NCBI GenBank assembly: GCA_025363435.1 | Contig: JANYDY010000115.1 | Coordinates: 21,484 to 85,483, forward strand | Direction of reading: 5' to 3' | DNA length: 64,000 bases | Origin: Betaproteobacteria bacterium | Lineage (GTDB): Bacteria > Pseudomonadota > Gammaproteobacteria > Burkholderiales > SG8-41 | Shown here: piece by piece, positions 50,571-59,289 of the stretch | Layout: the number at the start of each line of letters is the position of its first letter | How positions within the stretch are numbered: position 1 is the stretch's first letter | The notes under the pieces: model-generated | The model's database searches: none | What the model saw: the letters and a program-made list of their open reading frames with translations, nothing else | What the model was told of the DNA's origin: nothing | Position numbers and translations under genes: made by a program

Positions 50571-51299
50571 ATGACGAATTTGTTCAAGCGGTTTTCCGGA
50601 TTTTTCATTGCGCTTGCTGCTGTGGCGGCGTGTACTTGCGCGCCGGCGATGGCGGACGAGCCGAAGCTTGATTGCGCGCCGTTTCCGGCCCCGGAATTCA
50701 AGCTGACCTGGGTGATGCAGGATATTTTGTTTAACGGCCTGCCGATGCAGGTAAAAAAATTCGACAGTCCCGAGAGCGCGCAATCGATACTGGCGTATTA
50801 CCGGCGCGAGTGGAAGGCGGCGCCGCAACGTCCGGCCGGTATTGAATATGAAATCGGCGAATGGAAGGTCATCGCAGCATTACGCGGAACCTGTTTTTAT
50901 ACGGTGCAGGTGCAACGCGGCGCCGGCAATGGATCGACCGGATTGCTGGGGGTGAGCCAACTGCAGGATCCGGGGCAGGCACGCGTCGCCGGCAAGGGCA
51001 TTCCAATGATGTCAGGTAGCAACGTGGTGAACGATATCAACCACCGCGATCCCGGCAAAGCCGCGCGCACAATACTGCTGATGAATGCTTTTTCTCCTGC
51101 TGCTAACGCCGATTTTTACCGGCGTACCATGACCGCAGACGGATGGCGTATTATTGCGGATAATACTTTGCCAATACGCGGCGGCAATGGCGAAGCCCAT
51201 ACCCTCACATTGAAACGCGGCCTCAATGAGGCCGGCATGACTATTTCGCGCAGTGGCGAGGGCAGTAGCGTGTTGTTGAATATGATGGACAAACCTTAG
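50571..51299 (+). CDS. Secreted hypothetical protein embedded in the Tad operon
   Basis: Signal-peptide-like N-terminus, 242 aa, same strand and tight spacing; no recognised family. Confidence 0.65.
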   Translation: MTNLFKRFSGFFIALAAVAACTCAPAMADEPKLDCAPFPAPEFKLTWVMQDILFNGLPMQVKKFDSPESAQSILAYYRREWKAAPQRPAGIEYEIGEWKVIAALRGTCFYTVQVQRGAGNGSTGLLGVSQLQDPGQARVAGKGIPMMSGSNVVNDINHRDPGKAARTILLMNAFSPAANADFYRRTMTADGWRIIADNTLPIRGGNGEAHTLTLKRGLNEAGMTISRSGEGSSVLLNMMDKP

Positions 51300-51309
51300 G
51301 GGACGACAG

Positions 51310-51528
51310 GTGGCTGGAAAAACCGGATTTAGCGTGCCGCAACTGAGTCGCCAGTACGGTCAGGCAGCGACCGAATACACCGTTGTGGTCTTTTTCGCCG
51401 TGATGGTTTTGCTGGTGCCGGATGAAAACGGCGACGTGGCGATTGTCAAACTTGCAAATGCTTTCAAGACCTTCTATAAAGCTTTCGCCTACGCACTTTC
51501 TTTTTCAATTCCGCTAACCCCATTTTGA
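51310..51528 (+). CDS. Second small Flp-like prepilin (GTG start)
   Basis: SRQYG|QAATEYTVVVFFAVMVLLVPDEN: same G|QxxxEY motif as the 47640 gene. Confidence 0.65.
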   Translation: MAGKTGFSVPQLSRQYGQAATEYTVVVFFAVMVLLVPDENGDVAIVKLANAFKTFYKAFAYALSFSIPLTPF

Positions 51529-51535
51529 GCAACTT

Positions 51536-52624
51536 ATGCGCATCCTTCGAATTTTGATCTCGCGAATAAACCGGATGTGGCTGCTGCTCGGTGTAGCAGT
51601 GCTGCTCGGATTGACCGCGACCTGGGTGACCATGCAATACCTGAAGGTGCGTGAACAGCGTATTGAAGCCGAGGTGAAAAAACGCGCCAGCGGCGGCAAT
51701 ACCGTAGATGTGGTGGCGGTCGCGCGTAATCTGCCCAAAGGTGCCGTAATCAGCGGGGAAAATCTGGTCAAGCGCGAAATACTGGAAGACCTCGTTTACG
51801 AGGAAACCATCCTGTTGAATGATTTTGACAAAGTGAATGGTATGAAACTCGCGCGCGCAGTCGAGAGCGGGCGGCCATTGCGTCGCTCGGATCTTGAACT
51901 GCGCACCAAGGAATTTTCCGAGGAACTCACGCAGGGCACGCGCGCGATCACCATAGAAGTTGATGAAATCAACTCGGTTGCACAGATGGTGCGGCCGGGC
52001 AATCTGGTTGACTTGATGTTGATTGTGGCTGATCCCAACGACCCATCCGGCGGGCAGCAGGTTGTTTCCCTGCTGCAGAAAGTCAAAGTGCTGGCGACCG
52101 GCCAAACGGTTGCGCGCAACGCTGACCGCGACCGCGACGCTGCGAGCGCGCCTGCGAAGGGCGGTCTGGTCGGACCGGGTTCCTCGGCTGGCAATAGCAC
52201 GGGGCCGCTGCGTTACAGCAACTTTACGTTTGAGGTGACGCCCGAAGAGGCGGCGCGCATCGCGCTCGGCCAGCAACTCGGAAAAATCAGGGCGGTACTG
52301 CGCAACGACGAAGACATGCGCATGGACCCGCTGGCAAAAATAAACAGCCAGTCGCTGATGCAAGGTTACTCACCTGGCAAAAAAGGCCAGCAGCAGGCCG
52401 AGCGACCCACCGTCGAATTTATTATCGGCGGCAAGGGCGGCGGCGGCGCTACTCCGACGACCGTCAATGTAAACATGGCTTCGCCAATGGGTGGCGGCGT
52501 ACCAACCAGCGCTGCGCCTGCGAGCCCACCACCGGCAGCGGCGGGTACCGGACAGGTCAATATTCCCGGCCTCGGCAATGTGCCGTTCACAGTGCCACCC
52601 GGTGCCGGCGTAACAGGCAGGTAG
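51536..52624 (+). CDS. cpaB: Flp pilus assembly protein CpaB/RcpC
   Basis: VVAVARNLPKGAVISGENLVKREI (SAF domain); TQGTRAITIEVDEINSVAQMVRPGNLVDLMLI. Confidence 0.9.
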   Translation: MRILRILISRINRMWLLLGVAVLLGLTATWVTMQYLKVREQRIEAEVKKRASGGNTVDVVAVARNLPKGAVISGENLVKREILEDLVYEETILLNDFDKVNGMKLARAVESGRPLRRSDLELRTKEFSEELTQGTRAITIEVDEINSVAQMVRPGNLVDLMLIVADPNDPSGGQQVVSLLQKVKVLATGQTVARNADRDRDAASAPAKGGLVGPGSSAGNSTGPLRYSNFTFEVTPEEAARIALGQQLGKIRAVLRNDEDMRMDPLAKINSQSLMQGYSPGKKGQQQAERPTVEFIIGGKGGGGATPTTVNVNMASPMGGGVPTSAAPASPPPAAAGTGQVNIPGLGNVPFTVPPGAGVTGR

Positions 52625-52677
52625 TGAACTTTACAGTGCAGATACGCGCTGCTCTTGATTAATATTGGAACATCGCA

Positions 52678-53982
52678 ATGAGCTCTCGTCTGAAAGTTGT
52701 GTTTGCCATCGTCGCCGGTATTTTGCTTGCGCCCTGGGTCAACTGGGTTAACGCCGCCGAAGAGATCACCGCGATCAACCTCTACGTCGGAGAGGTCAAG
52801 ACCCTGCCGCTGACAAAAATACAGCGCGTCGCATTGGGTAACGGCAAAGTTGTTACTGCGAATGTTCTTGAGAACGAATTGCTGTTGCTTGCCGAGACCC
52901 CGGGACGCACCAGTCTTTTCGTCTGGACTACCGACGGCAAGCAGTCGATGTTTGATGTCACCGTTTCCGCCAGCGACGGCGGCAATACGCAGAAACGATT
53001 GAAAGATCTGCTCTCGGGCATGCCCGGCATAGCGGTTGATCGCGCCGGCGAGCATGTTGTCGTCACCGGCACCGCGACCAAGGCGAATCTGGCGCGTATC
53101 GACGCAATCGCGAAATTGTTCCCGCAGACACTCAATCTGGTGCGCGAAGAAGAAGTGACGATGAAGCGCATGGTTTACATGAAAGTGCAGATCGTCGAGA
53201 TGAAGAAGTCGCTGAGCGAGAATATCGGTGTTGCCTGGGATCAGACGGCAAACGGTCCGGCAGCGGGTTTCGGCGGTGATCTCGTTAACAACAATCTTTT
53301 CCGTATTCCCAATACCGCACCGACGAATTTCCCGTCGCCGTTGCCGTTGTCGCTGCAGGCTTTCCGTGGCTACCTCGGGCTCACGACGTCGATTACTTCC
53401 CGGATCAACCTGGCGGTGAATACCGGCGATGCTTTCGTGCTGGCAAGCCCCGAACTGAGCACGCGTAGCGGCGGAGAAGCAAAGTTCCTGGCGGGCGGCC
53501 AGATTCCGCTGATTACACCGGCCACGGCGTTTGCGCCGGCATCGATCACCTACAAGGATTACGGCATCAAGCTTTCGATCATGCCGACCGCCGATGAGAG
53601 AGGCAATGTCAGCACCACCATCAAGACCGAAGTCAGCAGTATTGATAGTTCGGTTGCAGTGCAGGGCAATCCCGGTTTTCTCACGCGTGCGACCGATTCC
53701 GAAGTGAACGTGCAGGCGGGGCAGACCATCGTTATATCCGGGCTGGTGAACAGCGATCTGGCGAAGGATGTGACAAGGGTGCCGGGGCTCAGCAATATTC
53801 CGATTCTCGGCGCACTGTTTCGTTCAACCAATTTCCGCAACAACCGCACCGACCTCGTGATTTTCGTGACGCCGACGGTGATCGACCCGACTTCGACCAT
53901 GAATCGTGAGCGGTTGGAGAAAGCGCAGGATATGCAGAACAAGTTCCAGCGCCAACTCGGCCCCAAGGGTATCGTCGACTAA
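52678..53982 (+). CDS. cpaC: Type II/IV secretin CpaC/RcpA
   Basis: LYVGEVKTLPLTKIQRVALGNGKVVTANV; secretin core SSIDSSVAVQGNPGFLTRATDSEVNVQAGQTIVISGLV...LPGLSNIPILGALFRSTNFRNNRTDLVIFVTP-type sequence. Confidence 0.92.
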   Translation: MSSRLKVVFAIVAGILLAPWVNWVNAAEEITAINLYVGEVKTLPLTKIQRVALGNGKVVTANVLENELLLLAETPGRTSLFVWTTDGKQSMFDVTVSASDGGNTQKRLKDLLSGMPGIAVDRAGEHVVVTGTATKANLARIDAIAKLFPQTLNLVREEEVTMKRMVYMKVQIVEMKKSLSENIGVAWDQTANGPAAGFGGDLVNNNLFRIPNTAPTNFPSPLPLSLQAFRGYLGLTTSITSRINLAVNTGDAFVLASPELSTRSGGEAKFLAGGQIPLITPATAFAPASITYKDYGIKLSIMPTADERGNVSTTIKTEVSSIDSSVAVQGNPGFLTRATDSEVNVQAGQTIVISGLVNSDLAKDVTRVPGLSNIPILGALFRSTNFRNNRTDLVIFVTPTVIDPTSTMNRERLEKAQDMQNKFQRQLGPKGIVD

Positions 53983-54013
53983 TTCAACTTAAACGCCTGC
54001 GGGAGCCAGTACC

Positions 54014-55765
54014 ATGTTTGCTGTTGAAGTTAAATCTCCAAAGGGCCAGCAGAATCGCGTCGAGTGCCAGATTGATTCCTGCACCATAGGCAAGGCCGAC
54101 GACAATCTCATCGTCGTGCGAGGCTGGTCGGTAGGCAAGCGCCACGCCACAATCCACCGCCGTGCTGACGGATATTTTGTCGAAGACCATGGCGCACTGG
54201 GCGCCACCGAAGTCAACGGCAAGATTATCGAAAAACAGTACGGGCCGTTGCAGGCGGAAGATGTTATCCGTATCGGTGATTACAATTTGAAAGTTGTTGC
54301 CGATGCCGGGCAACCGGCGGCAGCTGCGCCGGACGCGATGCCGGTAGCTCAGCCCGTTGTTTCCCAACCTGCTGCAGTGGCTGCGGCACCTGCGGCTGCC
54401 AAACCGGCGGCGCCGGTCGCTGCAGCACCCGTTGCGGCGCCTGCACCGGTAACGCCGGTTTCGGCGCCGGCGCCGGTGTCACCGCTGGTCGCGGCGATGA
54501 ACGAGGCGCGGCGCAATCTGCATAGCAAGCTGATCAGCCAGATGGATTTGCGCCGGCTCGACGTCAGCCATATGGGCGAGGATGCGCTGCGCACCAGTAC
54601 GCAGGCGATGATCGCGGAGATACTCGCCGCCGACCGTTCGCTGCCCGCCGAACTCGACCGCGTCAGGCTGGCCAAGGATGTGCTCGATGAAGTGGTGGGC
54701 CTTGGCCCGCTTGAGGATTTGCTGGCCGATCCGACGGTGAGCGAAATCATGGTCAACCGCTTTGATGAAATTTACGTTGAGCGCAAGGGCCAGCTCACCA
54801 AGTCTGACATCACCTTCAGCAACGATCAGGCGGTACTCGGTGCAATTGAGCGTATCGTCGCGCCGATCGGCCGGCGCATTGATGAAAGTTCACCGATGGT
54901 CGATGCACGCCTGAAAGACGGTTCGCGCGTCAATGCGGTGATTCCGCCGCTGGCGCTGAAGGGCTGCAACATCACGATCCGCAAGTTTTCCAAGACCAAA
55001 CTGGTCGATAAAGACATGATCGGCTATAACTCCGTCACCGCCGACATGATGAGCTTTCTAAAGATTGCGGTTGAACAGGCGGCCAATATTGTGATTTCCG
55101 GCGGCACCGGTTCCGGCAAGACCACTCTGCTTAATGTGATGTCCAATTACATTCCCGACGACGAGCGCATCGTCACCGTCGAAGACGCTGCCGAATTGCA
55201 ACTTGCCAAACCGCATTTGATTTCGCTCGAGTCGCGCCCGCCCAATTCCGAAGGCAAGGGCGCCATCACCATCCGCGATCTGGTCAAGAACTGTCTGCGC
55301 ATGCGCCCCGACCGTATCGTCGTCGGCGAGTGCCGCGGCGGCGAGGCGCTCGATATGTTGCAGGCGATGAACACCGGCCACGACGGTTCGCTGACGACGG
55401 CGCATGCCAACACGCCGCGCGATTGTATCGCCCGTCTCGAGGTGATGACGCTGATGTCGGGGTTGGATCTGCCTTTACGCGCGATTCGCGAACAGATTGC
55501 TTCGGCTGTGCACATGATTGTGCAGCAAAGCCGTTTTCCAGACGGCAGCCGCAAAGTCACCCACATCACCGAAGTTACCGGCATGGAAGGCGACATCGTG
55601 CAGTTGCAGGATATTTTTCTCTTCAAGCAGGACGGCTACGATGCCAACGGCAAGGTCAAGGGCCGCTTTGTCGCCACCGGCAATATCCCGGACTTCTGCC
55701 AGGATCTGGCCGCGCGCGGTATCCCGGTTGATCTGGGGATTTTTCAGCCGCCGGAACGCCGCTGA
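54014..55765 (+). CDS. cpaF: FHA domain fused to CpaF/TadA secretion ATPase
   Basis: N-terminal SCTIGKADDNLIVVRGWSVGKRHATIHRRADGYFVEDHGALGATEVNG FHA pattern, Ala/Pro linker, then CpaF with VISGGTGSGKTTLLNVMSNYIPDDERIVTVEDAAELQL. Confidence 0.93.
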   Translation: MFAVEVKSPKGQQNRVECQIDSCTIGKADDNLIVVRGWSVGKRHATIHRRADGYFVEDHGALGATEVNGKIIEKQYGPLQAEDVIRIGDYNLKVVADAGQPAAAAPDAMPVAQPVVSQPAAVAAAPAAAKPAAPVAAAPVAAPAPVTPVSAPAPVSPLVAAMNEARRNLHSKLISQMDLRRLDVSHMGEDALRTSTQAMIAEILAADRSLPAELDRVRLAKDVLDEVVGLGPLEDLLADPTVSEIMVNRFDEIYVERKGQLTKSDITFSNDQAVLGAIERIVAPIGRRIDESSPMVDARLKDGSRVNAVIPPLALKGCNITIRKFSKTKLVDKDMIGYNSVTADMMSFLKIAVEQAANIVISGGTGSGKTTLLNVMSNYIPDDERIVTVEDAAELQLAKPHLISLESRPPNSEGKGAITIRDLVKNCLRMRPDRIVVGECRGGEALDMLQAMNTGHDGSLTTAHANTPRDCIARLEVMTLMSGLDLPLRAIREQIASAVHMIVQQSRFPDGSRKVTHITEVTGMEGDIVQLQDIFLFKQDGYDANGKVKGRFVATGNIPDFCQDLAARGIPVDLGIFQPPERR

Positions 55766-56616
55766 TGAGCAGTCTGAATTTTGTAATCGGACTCGTGCTG
55801 GTGGCAGCTATTGTCATCGGCGTGGTTCTTATACAGCTTGCCGAGGAATTTCTGCGGCGGCAGAAAAAAAACATTGCGACCACCGCAAAAAGCGGCCTCG
55901 ACGATATGTTCATATTTGTCGATCCGACGAAAATTTTTTACTACAATGTGGTTGCGCTAATTGTAATTCCACTGGTGCTTTGGTTACTGTTCGATGCGGC
56001 GATTCTGGCGATTGCGGCGGCTGTCATTGTCACGATCATGCCGAAATTTGTAGTCAGTCATTTGCGCAAGCGTCGCCTCAAACTGTTCGAGCGCCAGTTG
56101 CCGGACGCGCTGTTGATGATTTCGGGTGGCATGCGCGCTGGCGCCAGCCTGACGGTAGCGCTCGAATCGATGGTCAAGGAACAGAAGCCGCCGCTCGCGC
56201 AGGAATTCGAATTGATGCTGCGCGAACAGCGTTTGGGCGTGGATTTTGATACTGCGCTGAAGAATATGGAAAAACGCATGCCGCTGCAGGATTTCATCCT
56301 GGTGGTTGCCGGCATGCGGATTTCGCGCGAGGTCGGCGGCAATTTTGCTGAGATACTTGAGACGCTGGCGGATACGTTGCGGCGCAAACACCAGATGGAA
56401 GGCAAGATCGACGCTCTTACGGCGCAGGGCCGCATGCAGGGCCTGATCATGACCTGTTTGCCGCTGTTTCTGCTGCTGGCCCTGACCAAGATGGAACCGG
56501 AAGCGATGGCGCCGATGTACAACACGCTGGTCGGTTGGGCGACGCTGGCGGTGGTGGCGGCGATGGAAGTCATCGGCTATTTTGCAATTCAGAAAGTTGT
56601 CACGATAGACGTCTGA
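55765..56616 (+). CDS. tadB: Tad inner-membrane platform protein TadB
   Basis: T2SSF domain: QLPDALLMISGGMRAGASLTVALESMVKEQKPPLAQEFELMLREQRLGVDFDTAL. Confidence 0.9.
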   Translation: MSSLNFVIGLVLVAAIVIGVVLIQLAEEFLRRQKKNIATTAKSGLDDMFIFVDPTKIFYYNVVALIVIPLVLWLLFDAAILAIAAAVIVTIMPKFVVSHLRKRRLKLFERQLPDALLMISGGMRAGASLTVALESMVKEQKPPLAQEFELMLREQRLGVDFDTALKNMEKRMPLQDFILVVAGMRISREVGGNFAEILETLADTLRRKHQMEGKIDALTAQGRMQGLIMTCLPLFLLLALTKMEPEAMAPMYNTLVGWATLAVVAAMEVIGYFAIQKVVTIDV

Positions 56617-57500
56617 TGAGCGACCTGACGCTGGCAATGACGGTAGGCGGACTGATCGGCGTTTGTGCGCTGTTTCTGTTCTATAGCCTCGGCTCACTCA
56701 AGGCCGAAGTGCCCTCTGAAGACCGCGAGTACATGGATCCGCTGCCGTTCGCGTTGCGTTTGATGTGGCCAGTCGTGCGTTTTCTCGAATTTCACCTGTG
56801 CGCATTTATTCCGCCGGATTCGCTCGAGCGCACGCACGAAAAATTGCAGCTTACCGGTGTGGGTTATCTGCTGAACGCCGAGCAGTTTTATGCAGTGCGT
56901 ATCGTTTCGGTGCTGGCTGTTTTCGGTATGACGTATTTCGGCCTCGAGATGTTGCAAAAGGAATCGACGAATACCCTGTTGTTCAGCCTGCTGCTCGGTT
57001 ATTTTTATCCCGAGATCTGGTTGCGCGATGTGCGTGCGCGCCGCTACAAGGCGGTGCAGAAAGCGCTGCCGGTGTATCTCGACTTCATTACGATGGCGGT
57101 CGAAGCCGGGCTGAATCTGACCGGCGCGATCAATCAGGCTATGGACAAAGGTCCGGCCGGGCCGCTGCGCCACGAATTTTTTATGGTGGTGCGTGATCTG
57201 CGTTCAGGCCTGCCGCGTGCCGACGCCTTGCGGCGTATGGAAAAACGTCTTGCCATGTCGGAGATCACCAGCTTTGTCGGTACCGTCATCCAGGCCGAAA
57301 AAATGGGCGCTTCACTGGGCGCCGCACTGCGCTCGCAGGCCGAACAACGACGCACCGAACGCTTTCAGCGCGCCGAGAAACAGGCCATGGAGGCGCCGGT
57401 CAAACTGATCGGCCCGCTGATGATGTTTATTTTCCCGGTGACCTTTATTGTGCTTGGTTTTCCGATTGTCATGAAGTTCCTGAACTCGGGGATGTTTTGA
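56616..57500 (+). CDS. tadC: Tad inner-membrane platform protein TadC
   Basis: ALPVYLDFITMAVEAGLNLTGAINQAMDKGPAGPLRHEFFMVVRDLRSGLPRADALRRMEKR (T2SSF). Confidence 0.9.
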   Translation: MSDLTLAMTVGGLIGVCALFLFYSLGSLKAEVPSEDREYMDPLPFALRLMWPVVRFLEFHLCAFIPPDSLERTHEKLQLTGVGYLLNAEQFYAVRIVSVLAVFGMTYFGLEMLQKESTNTLLFSLLLGYFYPEIWLRDVRARRYKAVQKALPVYLDFITMAVEAGLNLTGAINQAMDKGPAGPLRHEFFMVVRDLRSGLPRADALRRMEKRLAMSEITSFVGTVIQAEKMGASLGAALRSQAEQRRTERFQRAEKQAMEAPVKLIGPLMMFIFPVTFIVLGFPIVMKFLNSGMF

Positions 57501-57853
57501 AGCTGGGCGCAGTCTACGAAGAGGGCGGCCGCTGCGTCGTCTCGCGGGTGTGGCGCGCCGCGAGTGCGCCTGAGCGCATGCGCGGCCTGCTCGGCCGCCC
57601 GCCGCTTGCGCACGACGAAGGAATGCTGATCGAGGCCTGCGGCATGGTGCATACCTTCGGCATGAAATACCGGCTCGATCTTGCATTTCTGGATTCGCTC
57701 GGGCGCGTCTGCAAGCTGGTGCACGAACTGCGGCCGGCGCGCTGCGCGGGCAGTTTCCGCGCGAAATCGACGCTTGAACTCGCACCCGGCACGCTGGAAA
57801 AAACCAGGCTCCGGATCGGCGACCGCCTCAACTGGCAGGAAGCGGCAACATGA
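57497..57853 (+). CDS. DUF192 family protein
   Basis: RMRGLLGRPPLAHDEGMLIEACGMVHTFGMKYRLDLAFLDSLGRVCKLVHELRP; 4-nt overlaps with both neighbours. Confidence 0.88.
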   Translation: MKLGAVYEEGGRCVVSRVWRAASAPERMRGLLGRPPLAHDEGMLIEACGMVHTFGMKYRLDLAFLDSLGRVCKLVHELRPARCAGSFRAKSTLELAPGTLEKTRLRIGDRLNWQEAAT

Positions 57854-58356
57854 ATCTTCACCGCTGCGCCGCGGCTGTATTGTTTCTGGCAATGATTTCG
57901 GGTTGCACCATGCTCGGCAGCCACGGCGGCGGCGACGATCTGCTCAGAATGCAGCGTGAGGCGCAGGCGGCTTTCGACAACGGCGACGATGCGCGTGCGG
58001 AAGTGTTGTTCAAGGCGCTGGTTCGCGCCATACCGAACGATGCGGAGACCTGGCTGCGGCTGGGCAATCTTTACGCGCGTACCAACAATGCCGATCAGGC
58101 GGTGGAAGCCTATATGAAATCGCTGTCGTTGAACAACAACGATTCGCGCGCCTGGAATAACCTCGGCATCGTGCGCCTGCGCCAGTCGTGGGCGGCGCTG
58201 ATACGCGCCAACGCGCTGGCTGATCCGAAAGATCCGGCGTTTGCCAACAGCAGCGAGACCGTCAAGGTGCTCGAACAATTACCTTCGATCGCAGACCTCA
58301 AAGCGGCAAAGCCGGCCGCCGGTGCCGAACCGCGCAAAGCGGGGGCGCAGAAATGA
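57850..58356 (+). CDS. tadD: TPR lipoprotein, TadD-like
   Basis: Lipobox AMISGCTM; TPR sequence AETWLRLGNLYARTNNADQAVEAYMKSLSLNNNDSRAWNNLGIVRL. Confidence 0.85.
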   Translation: MNLHRCAAAVLFLAMISGCTMLGSHGGGDDLLRMQREAQAAFDNGDDARAEVLFKALVRAIPNDAETWLRLGNLYARTNNADQAVEAYMKSLSLNNNDSRAWNNLGIVRLRQSWAALIRANALADPKDPAFANSSETVKVLEQLPSIADLKAAKPAAGAEPRKAGAQK

Positions 58357-59207
58357 TCGCGCCGGTCGTGGCGTACCGGCTGTTTGCACGCGCAGTGCCG
58401 CAGCGCGGCCAGGCGATGATTGAGTACTTGATCATTTTCCCGGCGCTGCTCCTGCTGGTCATGGGGGCGATTCAGTTTGCGCTGATTTACCAGGCGAAGT
58501 TCACGCTTAACTACGCGACCTTCATGGCGGCGCGACAGGGCGCGCTGAAGAACGCCAAACTGACGCCGATCAAGGACGGCCTCGCCGCCGGCATGACGCC
58601 ACTGTTCATGCGCACCACCAGCTCGCCGGATGTCGGCGATCTGGCAAAGGCGCGTGTTATTGCGATGATCGAAGCATTCAATCCGCTCACTACCAAGGTC
58701 GAGATTATCAGTCCGACCAAGCAGGCGCACATTGACATGGGCAATAACATCCCGAACGATAACCTGATGTACCGCAGCACCTCCGGCGATGGCATGTCCG
58801 TGCAGGATGCCAACCTGTTGAAAATCCGCGTCACCTATTGCGTCAGATTGATCGTGCCCTTCGTCAACCGCGTGATTTATGCGCTGTCCAACGGCATTAC
58901 GGGCGCGAAAAATCTCACCGACGAATCATTCTGGGTATCGCCGTCGGCACCGACGACGCCCAATATGTGCACGATGCCTTCCGATACGGTCGCCAGTCTC
59001 GTCAGCAAGCTCGATGATGTTTCCGGCATGCCCGCGGACATCAAAAACGCGATTGGCGCCGCCGGAAATTCAGTGGCAGACCTGCTCAACAACATTCCGA
59101 CGACCATTCCGTTTCTGAACTGGAACATCGCCGGTATGCGTATTCCGATCACCGCCGAGGCGATCGTGCGCATGCAAAGTCCGGTAGCGGTCGATAATCT
59201 GCCCTGA
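58353..59207 (+). CDS. TadE-like pseudopilin
   Basis: PQRG|QAMIEYLIIFPALLLLVMGAIQFALIYQAKFTLNYATFMAARQGAL. Confidence 0.85.
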   Translation: MIAPVVAYRLFARAVPQRGQAMIEYLIIFPALLLLVMGAIQFALIYQAKFTLNYATFMAARQGALKNAKLTPIKDGLAAGMTPLFMRTTSSPDVGDLAKARVIAMIEAFNPLTTKVEIISPTKQAHIDMGNNIPNDNLMYRSTSGDGMSVQDANLLKIRVTYCVRLIVPFVNRVIYALSNGITGAKNLTDESFWVSPSAPTTPNMCTMPSDTVASLVSKLDDVSGMPADIKNAIGAAGNSVADLLNNIPTTIPFLNWNIAGMRIPITAEAIVRMQSPVAVDNLP

Positions 59208-59289
59208 TCGGTCGCGCGCTGCGTTTGGCTGGAAGTAGTGCCTGATGCGATTGATGCGGACCGGCGTCGTCAGCCTTGCCCCGTAGTTC

